The position numbers and the translations under genes were made by a program. A stretch of 5,787 nt of DNA, taken from the NCBI GenBank assembly GCA_002429965.1, contig DJBG01000203.1, positions 6,616 through 12,402 on the forward strand, written 5' to 3'. Origin of the DNA: Hungatella sp. UBA5982 (lineage in GTDB: Bacteria > Bacillota > Clostridia > Lachnospirales > Lachnospiraceae). The notes under the pieces are model-generated. The model was not told the DNA's origin, searched no databases, and saw nothing but the letters and a program-made list of their open reading frames with translations. The stretch's first letter is position 1; the number at the start of each line of letters is the position of its first letter. This document shows positions 1-5,573 of the stretch, piece by piece.

Positions 1-1
1 T

Positions 2-901
2 ATCGGAGTCACATTTATCGTGTTTTTCATCCTGAATCTGTCGCCTGGCGATCCTGCGGCGATTATTCTGGGAGATCAGGCTTCGGCGGAAGCCTTGGCT
101 ATGAAGCGTGAGGAACTGGGATTAAATGATCCTCTTCTGATCCGCTATGGGCGTTATCTTGTGAAGATGCTTCACGGTGATTTGGGAACATCTTACAAAA
201 ACAGTTTAAGTGTCTGGGATCAGGTAATCAGCCGGTTTCCAAATACAGCGATGCTGGCAGTTGCGGCGATTCTGGTGGCGCTGGCAATTGGGATCCCGGT
301 AGGAATTATATCGGCCAAGAACCAATATTCTGCATTGGATAACATTTCCATGGTAACTGCCTTGATCGGGGTATCCATGCCCAGCTTCTGGATGGGACTT
401 CTGCTGGTTATTGTGTTTGCCTTAAATCTTGGCTGGCTTCCTTCCCAAGGTATGGGCCAGGGTCTTGCTCCACTTCTTAAAAGTCTTGTTCTGCCGGCGG
501 TTACACTGGGAACCAGTGCGGCGGCAACCATTACCCGCATGACCCGCTCTTCGATGCTTGAGGTAATCCGGCAGGATTATATCGATACGGCCCGTGCCAA
601 AGGTGTATCGGAAAAGATTATCACCTATCGTCACATGCTGAAGAACGCCATGATTCCGATCATTACGGCGGTAGGACTTCAGTTTGGTACTCTTCTTGGC
701 GGAGCGATGCTGACAGAGACCGTATTTTCCTGGCCTGGTCTGGGACGGCTTATGGTAGAGGCGATTAAATCAAAGGATATTCCTCTGGTTTTAGGATCTG
801 TGATCTTTCTGGCAGTTATGTTTACGGTTGTAAACCTGGCAGTGGATATCGTTTATGCATTTGTAGATCCGCGTATTAAATCCCAGTATAAGAGAAAGTA
901 G
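2..901 (+). CDS. dppB: Dipeptide/oligopeptide ABC transporter permease, DppB-type (5' partial)
   Basis: This is the first membrane subunit of a family 5 peptide importer; with DppC it forms the translocation channel in the cytoplasmic membrane. The reading frame is open from base 2. The visible protein begins IGVTFIVFF, in the first membrane helix, so roughly 15-20 N-terminal residues lie upstream; the GTG at 20 is inside that helix and is not a credible start. Family hallmarks follow: SPGDPA after helix 1, GDLGTSYKNSLSV before the permease core, several hydrophobic helices, and the cytoplasmic EAA loop at about nt 575-660 (DYIDTARAKGVSEK to LKNAMIP), which contacts the ATPases. The C-terminus (VDPRIK) is typical and intact, ending in TAG at 899-901. 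The dppC Shine-Dalgarno overlaps this stop, so the two genes are co-transcribed and probably translationally coupled. The family is certain. The substrate (dipeptide, oligopeptide, glutathione or other) cannot be read from the permease. Confidence 0.95.
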   Translation: MGVTFIVFFILNLSPGDPAAIILGDQASAEALAMKREELGLNDPLLIRYGRYLVKMLHGDLGTSYKNSLSVWDQVISRFPNTAMLAVAAILVALAIGIPVGIISAKNQYSALDNISMVTALIGVSMPSFWMGLLLVIVFALNLGWLPSQGMGQGLAPLLKSLVLPAVTLGTSAAATITRMTRSSMLEVIRQDYIDTARAKGVSEKIITYRHMLKNAMIPIITAVGLQFGTLLGGAMLTETVFSWPGLGRLMVEAIKSKDIPLVLGSVIFLAVMFTVVNLAVDIVYAFVDPRIKSQYKRK

Positions 902-904
902 GTG
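900..904 (+). promoter_or_regulatory. Shine-Dalgarno of dppC, overlapping the dppB stop
   Basis: AGGTG lies 6 nt before ATG 911 and overlaps the dppB TAG stop at 899-901. It supports ATG 911 over the in-frame GTG at 902, which sits inside this element and has no good ribosome site of its own. The overlap suggests translational coupling of the two permeases. Confidence 0.65.
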
Positions 905-910
905 CGGCCA

Positions 911-1792
911 ATGGAAGGAAATAAGCAAAGATCTCTCTGGGCTGAGGCATGGAGACGTTTTAAAAAGAACCGTCTGGCAATGGCGGGATTGTGTTTTATT
1001 TTTTTACTGGTTATTATAGCAGTCGCTACTTCGGTAATTGACCTGGTTACCGATAAATCATTTTACTTGTCATATGTGGTAAAGCAGAATCTGACAGGCA
1101 GACTTTTACCACCCAGTTTGAACCATCCATTTGGTCTGGATGAGTTTGGCAGAGACATGCTGCTACGGATGCTGTGGGCAACCCGTTATTCCCTGTTTAT
1201 GGGAACCGTGGCGGTTTCTGTTTCCTGCATCTTTGGCGGGATGTTGGGGGCATCTGCAGGTTATTATGGAAAAAATGTGGATAACTTTATTATGCGCTTC
1301 ATGGATATTTTGCTGGCCATTCCTTCCATGCTGCTGGCCATAGCTATTGTTGCAGCTCTGGGAACCAGCCTGGTTAATGTGCTGCTTGCTATTTCCATTG
1401 CCTATATTCCAACCTTTGCGAGAACGGTCCGGGCACCGGTTCTGACCGTGAAAGATCAGGAGTACATAGAAGCTGCAAAAGCGATTGGCTGCAGTGATTT
1501 AAGGATTATATTTAAGTATGTACTGCCCAATTGCATGGCTCCGATTATAGTTCAGATAACATTAAGCATCGCCGGAGCGATTCTGTCGATTGCCGGTTTG
1601 TCCTTCCTGGGTCTGGGAATACAGCCGCCAACGCCGGAATGGGGAGCCATGCTCTCCAACGCCAGAAGTTATATCCGTGATTCCTGGCATGTGACAGTGA
1701 TTCCGGGATTAGGGATCATGCTGACGATTCTGGCCCTGAATGTGGTGGGAGATGGTCTACGTGATGCCCTGGATCCGAGACTGAAAAATTAA
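911..1792 (+). CDS. dppC: Dipeptide/oligopeptide ABC transporter permease, DppC-type
   Basis: Second channel subunit of the importer, 293 residues from ATG 911, a normal length for DppC/OppC. A basic N-terminal segment (RRFKKNR, residues 15-21) precedes the first membrane helix (about 24-46); this is the OppC N-terminal domain pattern. An extracytoplasmic stretch then leads to the family motif HPFGLDEFGRD (72-82). The remaining helices form the binding-protein-dependent permease core. The EAA loop, EYIEAAKAIGCSDLRIIF to VLPN (about 184-207), docks onto an ATPase. The C-terminus carries GLSFLGLGIQPPTPEWG and ends DGLRDALDPRLKN, both typical. I chose ATG 911 because AGGTG lies 6 nt upstream; GTG 902 would add only three residues. 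The gene follows dppB by 9 bp and precedes dppD by 30 bp, so it is mid-operon. Nothing is missing. Substrate specificity is set mainly by the binding protein, so the gene symbol reflects family only. Confidence 0.95.
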   Translation: MEGNKQRSLWAEAWRRFKKNRLAMAGLCFIFLLVIIAVATSVIDLVTDKSFYLSYVVKQNLTGRLLPPSLNHPFGLDEFGRDMLLRMLWATRYSLFMGTVAVSVSCIFGGMLGASAGYYGKNVDNFIMRFMDILLAIPSMLLAIAIVAALGTSLVNVLLAISIAYIPTFARTVRAPVLTVKDQEYIEAAKAIGCSDLRIIFKYVLPNCMAPIIVQITLSIAGAILSIAGLSFLGLGIQPPTPEWGAMLSNARSYIRDSWHVTVIPGLGIMLTILALNVVGDGLRDALDPRLKN

Positions 1793-1801
1793 ATCCTTAA
1801 C

Positions 1802-1816
1802 AGGAGAAAGGCGGGA
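1802..1816 (+). promoter_or_regulatory. Atypical ribosome-binding region of dppD
   Basis: The best Shine-Dalgarno match, AGGAG at 1802-1806, is 16 nt from ATG 1823, farther than usual. The nearer element, GGCGGGA at 1810-1816, has a good 6-nt distance but pairs poorly with the 16S tail. No in-frame start lies between the dppC stop (1790-1792) and ATG 1823, so the start is still secure. The initiation site looks weaker than those of dppF and the binding-protein gene. Confidence 0.45.
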
Positions 1817-1822
1817 CAACTT

Positions 1823-2806
1823 ATGGCAGGCGGTACATTACTGGAAGTAAAGAACTTGTCGATCCGGTATGAGACGGAAGACGGAGTCGTACAGGCATTA
1901 AATGATGTTGATATCAGGATTGGAGTGGGAGAAACTCTGGGAATTGTGGGCGAAACCGGTGCCGGAAAAACGACCCTTGCAAAAGGAATTATGCGTCTGA
2001 TCCCGACACCGCCCGGAAAGATTGTAAGCGGAGAAGTACTATATGGTGGAAAGAATCTTTTGTCTCTTTCCCTGAAAGAGATGCAGGATATCCGGGGACA
2101 GCATATATCTATGATTTTTCAGGATCCTATGACCTCCTTGAATCCGGTACTGACAGTCGGGGAACAGATTATGGAAGTAATAGCACAGCATAATAATTTA
2201 ACTCCCAAAGAAGCACAGAAGCAGGCAGAAGATATGCTGGAGCGTGTAGGCATTCCTGCAGGACGGTATTGGGAGTATCCCCATCAGTTTTCCGGCGGTA
2301 TGAAGCAGCGTGTGGTCATTGCAATTGCGCTGGCATGCAATCCGCGGCTTCTGATTGCCGACGAGCCGACGACGGCACTGGATGTAACGATCCAGGCACA
2401 GGTGCTGGATATGATTTACAAATTAAAAGCAGAGAATGATACGTCGATGATGCTGATTACACATGATCTGGGGGTGGTGGCACAAAACTGTGATTATGTA
2501 GCGATTGTGTATGCCGGAGAGATTGTAGAATATGGAAGTCTCAGGGAAGTTTATAAAAATACCAGTCACCCATACACAGAAGGATTATTCGGATCGATCC
2601 CAAGTCTGACAGCGGATGTAAAGCGGCTGCAGGCCATTGAAGGGATGATGCCGGACCCGACCAGAATGCCGGACGGATGTAAATTTTATGAACGCTGTAA
2701 GTATGGTTCCAAAGAATGTGAATCGAGTATCCCTTTGATGACTGCCCTTGAGGGAACTCATCAGGTTCGGTGTTTCCGTTACAGAAGTGGGCAGGGAGGT
2801 AAATAA
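1823..2806 (+). CDS. dppD: Peptide ABC transporter ATP-binding subunit, DppD-type
   Basis: One of the two cytoplasmic ATPases that power the importer, 327 residues, normal for DppD/OppD. Visible motifs are Walker A GETGAGKT (43-50), Q-loop Gln100 in [12 protein letters not shown], signature FSGGMKQR (156-163), Walker B LLIADEP (176-182) with catalytic Glu181, D-loop ALD (185-187) and switch His214 in ITHDLG. All residues needed for hydrolysis are present. After about residue 250 comes the OppD/DppF C-terminal extension, with HPYTEGL and four cysteines at 286, 292, 299 and 317 (spacing x5, x6, x17). In some family members this cysteine set binds a [4Fe-4S] cluster; a cluster here is inference. 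Walker A has Thr and Ala where the family usually reads GESGSGKS. Thirty base pairs separate it from dppC and one base pair from the dppF start codon, so it is in the same transcript. The D rather than F assignment rests on gene order and sequence style. Confidence 0.95.
   Translation: MAGGTLLEVKNLSIRYETEDGVVQALNDVDIRIGVGETLGIVGETGAGKTTLAKGIMRLIPTPPGKIVSGEVLYGGKNLLSLSLKEMQDIRGQHISMIFQDPMTSLNPVLTVGEQIMEVIAQHNNLTPKEAQKQAEDMLERVGIPAGRYWEYPHQFSGGMKQRVVIAIALACNPRLLIADEPTTALDVTIQAQVLDMIYKLKAENDTSMMLITHDLGVVAQNCDYVAIVYAGEIVEYGSLREVYKNTSHPYTEGLFGSIPSLTADVKRLQAIEGMMPDPTRMPDGCKFYERCKYGSKECESSIPLMTALEGTHQVRCFRYRSGQGGK
2795..2800 (+). promoter_or_regulatory. Strong Shine-Dalgarno setting the dppF start
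   Basis: GGAGGT, within AGGGAGGT at 2793-2800, lies 7 nt before ATG 2808 and inside the last codons of dppD. It is a near-perfect ribosome site and rules out the longer in-frame reading from 2748, which would put 20 extra residues in front of a normal DppF N-terminus and overlap dppD. Confidence 0.85.
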
Positions 2807-2807
2807 T

Positions 2808-3773
2808 ATGCAGGGAAACAAAGAGATGCTGAAGGTAGAGGGACTTAGAAAATATTTTCAAACGCCTGCCGGGGTGCTGCATGCAGTGGATGATGTAAAC
2901 TTTTCTGTCCGGGAAGGTGAAACCTTAGGAGTGGTAGGGGAATCCGGATGCGGAAAATCTACGATGGGGCGTACGATTTTACGCCTGCACGAACCAACCG
3001 CAGGAAGCGTGTATTTTCAGGGGAAGGATATTACCGGTTATGACCGAAAACGGTTAAAGGAATTAAGAAAGGACATGCAGATGATCTTTCAAGATCCGTT
3101 TGCTTCCTTAAATCCGCGGATGACCGTAAGCGAAGCGATTATGGAACCGTTGTTGGTTCAGGGGCTATATAAAGCCAGGGATCCGGCGATTCATGCCCAG
3201 GTAGATAAAATTATGGATCTGGTCGGTCTTGCAAAACGTCTGGTGAATGTGTACCCTCATGAACTGGATGGCGGACGAAGGCAGAGAATCGGTATTGCCA
3301 GAGCCCTGGCGGTAAATCCGAAATTTATTGTCTGTGATGAGCCTGTATCGGCGCTGGATGTATCCATCCAGGCGCAGATTTTGAATCTGATGCAGGATCT
3401 TCAGGATGAACTGCATCTGACCTATCTGTTCATTACTCATGATTTATCGGTTGTGAAGCATTTTGCCACGGATATTCTGGTTATGTATCTGGGGCAGATG
3501 GTCGAGATGGCACCGGCTAAGAAGCTGTTTGAAAAGCCCATGCATCCTTATACCCAGGCGCTTTTATCGGCAATTCCTGTGCCGGATCCGGATTTTGAGA
3601 TGGAACGTATTGCAATGAAAGGGGAGTTGACATCGCCGATCAATCCCGAACCGGGCTGCCGGTTTGCCAAACGCTGTCCGTACGTCAGCCAGGTATGTAC
3701 CAGCCAGGAAATGGTATTAAAAGAGATGGAGCCGGGGCATTTTGTCAGCTGTCAGATGGTTCAGAATACATAG
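2808..3773 (+). CDS. dppF: Peptide ABC transporter ATP-binding subunit, DppF/OppF-type
   Basis: The partner ATPase of DppD, 321 residues from ATG 2808. Motifs are Walker A GESGCGKS (44-51), Q-loop Gln95 in [12 protein letters not shown], the signature region [17 protein letters not shown] (151-167), Walker B FIVCDEP (173-179) with catalytic Glu178, D-loop ALD (182-184) and switch His211 in ITHDLS. The [12 protein letters not shown] stretch is characteristic of DppF/OppF. The signature reads LDGGR instead of LSGGQ: the conserved Ser is Asp154. I recall this variant from some clostridial and archaeal relatives, so it is probably not a defect. The C-terminal extension has HPYTQALL and cysteines at 284, 290, 297 and 315, with the same x5-x6-x17 spacing as DppD, so it could hold an Fe-S cluster too. 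The start codon begins 1 bp after the dppD stop, so tight coupling and balanced synthesis are expected. The stop is TAG at 3771-3773. Confidence 0.95.
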   Translation: MQGNKEMLKVEGLRKYFQTPAGVLHAVDDVNFSVREGETLGVVGESGCGKSTMGRTILRLHEPTAGSVYFQGKDITGYDRKRLKELRKDMQMIFQDPFASLNPRMTVSEAIMEPLLVQGLYKARDPAIHAQVDKIMDLVGLAKRLVNVYPHELDGGRRQRIGIARALAVNPKFIVCDEPVSALDVSIQAQILNLMQDLQDELHLTYLFITHDLSVVKHFATDILVMYLGQMVEMAPAKKLFEKPMHPYTQALLSAIPVPDPDFEMERIAMKGELTSPINPEPGCRFAKRCPYVSQVCTSQEMVLKEMEPGHFVSCQMVQNT

Positions 3774-3784
3774 CGGGATAAATC

Positions 3785-3798
3785 CTGGAATAGTCCAG
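3785..3798 (+). other. Small intercistronic hairpin between dppF and the binding-protein gene
   Basis: CTGGA (3785-3789) and TCCAG (3794-3798) form a perfect 5-bp stem with a 4-base ATAG loop. The following bases (TGTTTATAATAAAA) are AU-rich but not a real U-tract, so this is a poor terminator. It could slow 3' exonuclease decay or mark an mRNA processing point that separates the level of the permease/ATPase message from that of the binding protein. The short stem may also be chance. Confidence 0.3.
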
Positions 3799-3802
3799 TG
3801 TT

Positions 3803-3808
3803 TATAAT
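3803..3808 (+). promoter_or_regulatory. Possible internal promoter -10 (TATAAT) before the binding-protein gene
   Basis: A perfect TATAAT hexamer lies 19 nt before ATG 3828. I find no good -35 at 16-18 nt upstream. A start about 7 nt after the hexamer would fall near 3815, just before the AGGAG ribosome site, giving a leader of only about 13 nt. It would allow extra expression of the binding protein, which such systems need in excess of the channel, but it may simply be AT-rich spacer. Confidence 0.22.
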
Positions 3809-3815
3809 AAAAGAG

Positions 3816-3820
3816 AGGAG
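3816..3820 (+). promoter_or_regulatory. Strong Shine-Dalgarno setting the binding-protein start
   Basis: AGGAG, within GAGAGGAG at 3813-3820, lies 7 nt before ATG 3828. It selects this ATG over the in-frame GTG at 3798, which would put ten extra residues before a clean lipoprotein signal peptide. Confidence 0.85.
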
Positions 3821-3827
3821 TTATCGT

Positions 3828-5423
3828 ATGAAAAAGACATGGAAAAAAGTTGCAGCTTTGATACTTGTAACTGCAGTGTCTGTATCTGCCGCAGGGTGCG
3901 GCAGTTCCAGCGCAAACAAGACGGTACCAGACAATACCCAGGCGTCCGGCGAAAAATCTGCAGGGGGGACAGATACAGGCTCAGGAGAGTACAAAGACAC
4001 ATTAACCTGGGCTCAGGGAGCAGATATCACATCTCTGGATCCTCATCAGGGAAAAGAAACTACGGCTGTTCAGGTAACTAAGCATATCTTTGATACATTG
4101 ACAGTGGTAAATCCTGAGACCGGTGTATTGGAGCCCTCGTTGGCAGAAAGCTGGGAGCAGACTTCTGATACCAGTTATGTATTTAAACTTCGCCAGGATG
4201 TAAAATTCCATGATGGTTCTCAAATGACAGCGGAGGATGTTAAATTTTCTCTGGACCGGGCAATTAAATCTGCAGCAGTATCTTATATCGTAGACTTTAT
4301 CGATACGGTCAATGCAGTGGATGAGTATACGGTGGAAATTACCCTGGATGCCCCATATGCACCGGCACTTCGTAATTTGTCTGTTCCCTTTGCGGCAATT
4401 GTCCCTAAGAAAGCAGTGGAGCAGGACGAAGAGGGATTTAAGCTTCATCCGATTGGTTCCGGTCCTTACAAATTTGCTGATTGGAAGCAGGGAGATTCTG
4501 CCCGGCTGGAAGCATTTGACGAATATTGGGGAACTCCGGCAGCAACCAGGAATCTGGTAATGCGCGTTATTCCTGAGGCATCTCAGAGAACGATCGCACT
4601 GGAAACGGGTGAAGTCGATCTGGCCTATGATATCCTGCCTAATGATATGGCCAAGATTGATGATAATCCTAAGCTGACGCTGTTTGAGGCGCCATCACTG
4701 TCTTGTTACTATATCTCTATGAATATGACTAAGGTACCATTTGACAGTGCAAAAGTCAGAGAGGCACTTAACTATGCCATAGACCGCCAGACACTGATTG
4801 ATACGATTGCCTGCGGCGCCGGCCAGCCTGCGGATGCGATCATCGCACCATTGGTATTTGGCTACTATAGTCCGGGTGCATATGAGTATAATCCGGAGAA
4901 AGCAAAGGAATTACTGGCAGAAGCCGGTTATCCGGATGGATTTACCACCAGCATCTGGGTAAATGATAATCAGGCACGGGTTGAGATCTGTCAGGCGATC
5001 CAGGCTATGCTTCAGGATGTCGGCATCACCTGCAATGTGGAGGTGATGGAATTTGGAAGCTTTATCTCCCGCACCTCAGCCGGAGAGCATGACATGGGCT
5101 ACTTTGGATGGGTAACATCAACCACCGATGCGGATTATACTTATTATTCTCTGGAGCATTCCAGTCAGCAGGGGGCAGCAGGAAACCGCTCCTTTATCAA
5201 TGATCCGGAAGTTGACAAGCTGATTGAGACCGGAAGAAGCAGTGCAGATGAACAGGTTCGCCGGAAGGCATATGAAGATCTGGCGGTTAAGTTAAAAGAA
5301 ATCGGCAACAATGCACCAATTTACTACAGTTCCATCACGGCAGGTGCCAGTGCAAAAGTAGAGAATTTTGTGATTGATCCCATCGGATACCATAAGTTGG
5401 ATCAGGTAAAAGTAGCAAAATAA
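3828..5423 (+). CDS. Peptide-type ABC transporter substrate-binding lipoprotein (SBP family 5)
   Basis: The extracellular solute receptor of the importer, 531 residues, normal for DppA/OppA-class proteins. The N-terminus MKKTWKK plus a hydrophobic core ends in a lipobox-like SAAGC, so Cys24 is the probable lipid-anchored residue. A Ser/Thr/Gly-rich tether follows to about residue 56. The family 5 fold then shows ADITSLDPHQ (65-74), LAESWEQ to FKLRQDVKFHDGSQMTAEDV (105-138), GSGPYKFADWKQGD, and KVREALNYAIDR in the middle. GWVTSTTDADY (427-437) and NRSFINDPEVDKLI lie in the C-terminal lobe. The DADY segment stands where dipeptide binders often read DNGDPDN. From memory it resembles the GsiB/YliB-like (glutathione-type) branch of the family, so I leave the symbol blank. 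The ligand could be a short peptide, glutathione or another amide. The gene is last in the transporter set, 54 bp after dppF, with its own strong ribosome site and possibly a weak promoter. Confidence 0.93.
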   Translation: MKKTWKKVAALILVTAVSVSAAGCGSSSANKTVPDNTQASGEKSAGGTDTGSGEYKDTLTWAQGADITSLDPHQGKETTAVQVTKHIFDTLTVVNPETGVLEPSLAESWEQTSDTSYVFKLRQDVKFHDGSQMTAEDVKFSLDRAIKSAAVSYIVDFIDTVNAVDEYTVEITLDAPYAPALRNLSVPFAAIVPKKAVEQDEEGFKLHPIGSGPYKFADWKQGDSARLEAFDEYWGTPAATRNLVMRVIPEASQRTIALETGEVDLAYDILPNDMAKIDDNPKLTLFEAPSLSCYYISMNMTKVPFDSAKVREALNYAIDRQTLIDTIACGAGQPADAIIAPLVFGYYSPGAYEYNPEKAKELLAEAGYPDGFTTSIWVNDNQARVEICQAIQAMLQDVGITCNVEVMEFGSFISRTSAGEHDMGYFGWVTSTTDADYTYYSLEHSSQQGAAGNRSFINDPEVDKLIETGRSSADEQVRRKAYEDLAVKLKEIGNNAPIYYSSITAGASAKVENFVIDPIGYHKLDQVKVAK

Positions 5424-5451
5424 TATTGTGGAAACACACTGATAAAAAAGA

Positions 5452-5493
5452 CAGGTGGGTGCTGCATATCATGTGGTGCCCTGCCTGCTTTCT
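5452..5493 (+). terminator. Strong G-U-rich hairpin after the binding-protein gene, probable (partial) terminator
   Basis: Bases 5452-5467 pair with 5471-5487 around a 3-base ATC loop, giving 16 pairs with one bulged T at 5482. Five of the pairs are G-U. These would become C-A mismatches in minus-strand RNA, so the structure fits a + strand transcript. An A-run (5444-5449) precedes it and CTTTCT (5488-5493) follows, a weak U-tract. It probably ends or reduces transcription 28 nt after the binding-protein stop, and may let some message read into the hydrolase gene. A pure mRNA-stabilising role is the main alternative. Confidence 0.5.
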
Positions 5494-5501
5494 GATGTTG
5501 G

Positions 5502-5532
5502 TAAGGTTGAAAGAAATCATCTTTCAACTTTG
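5502..5532 (+). repeat. Inverted repeat upstream of the creatininase-family gene (operator or hairpin)
   Basis: GTTGAAAGA (5506-5514) is perfectly inverted as TCTTTCAAC (5520-5528) around AATCA. Allowing two G-T pairs, the arms extend to 13 bp each (5502-5514 and 5520-5532). No U-tract follows, so it is not a good terminator. Its place 42 nt before ATG 5574, and overlap with a -35-like TTGATA at 5530-5535, would suit an operator for a dimeric repressor. A second RNA hairpin in the leader is equally possible. No regulator gene is visible in the window. Confidence 0.45.
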
Positions 5533-5557
5533 ATAGAGTGAATCAAATATGTAGAAA
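5530..5557 (+). promoter_or_regulatory. Weak candidate promoter for the creatininase-family gene
   Basis: TTGATA (5530-5535) matches the -35 consensus at five of six bases. Sixteen nt later TAGAAA (5552-5557) matches the -10 at only four. The predicted start near 5564 would fall inside the Shine-Dalgarno, which argues against it. It is noted because it abuts the inverted repeat and because the hairpin upstream would otherwise leave this gene poorly transcribed. Confidence 0.18.
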
Positions 5558-5560
5558 TTC

Positions 5561-5565
5561 AGGAG
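5561..5565 (+). promoter_or_regulatory. Shine-Dalgarno of the creatininase-family gene
   Basis: AGGAG lies 8 nt before ATG 5574, a normal distance. It supports translation of the truncated hydrolase from this ATG. Confidence 0.75.
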
Positions 5566-5573
5566 ACGATAAA

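Noticed and set aside
20..22. GTG at 20 as the start of the first permease.
   Set aside because: The frame stays open upstream to the window edge, and this codon falls in the middle of the first membrane helix. The gene is truncated by the window, not started here.
1795..1811. A CCTT/AAGG stem hiding the AGGAG upstream of dppD.
   Set aside because: Only four base pairs with a 9-base loop; too weak to matter.
2748..2807. A longer N-terminus for dppF starting at ATG 2748.
   Set aside because: It would overlap dppD by about 60 bp, and a near-perfect GGAGGT sits 7 nt before ATG 2808, which gives a normal DppF N-terminus.
3798..3827. A ten-residue extension of the binding protein from GTG 3798.
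   Set aside because: The extension would spoil the lipoprotein signal peptide, and the AGGAG site is correctly placed for ATG 3828 only.
4002..4448. A 148-codon minus-strand reading frame opposite the binding-protein gene.
   Set aside because: It lies wholly antisense to a well-supported family 5 binding-protein gene, is cysteine- and arginine-rich with no domain pattern, and reads as a shadow of the real codons. Other minus-strand and out-of-frame readings were dropped for the same reason.
5444..5487. A minus-strand terminator made by the hairpin plus the A-run at 5444-5449, which reads as a T-run on the other strand.
   Set aside because: On the minus strand five of the 16 pairs become C-A mismatches, leaving a poor stem, and no minus-strand gene ends here.
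5471..5533. A 20-codon reading frame (MWCPACFLMLVRLKEIIFQL) from ATG 5471 in the gap after the binding-protein gene.
   Set aside because: It runs through both inverted repeats, has no well-spaced Shine-Dalgarno (AGGTGG ends 12 nt before the ATG), and resembles nothing I recognise. A leader peptide cannot be excluded, but there is no positive support.
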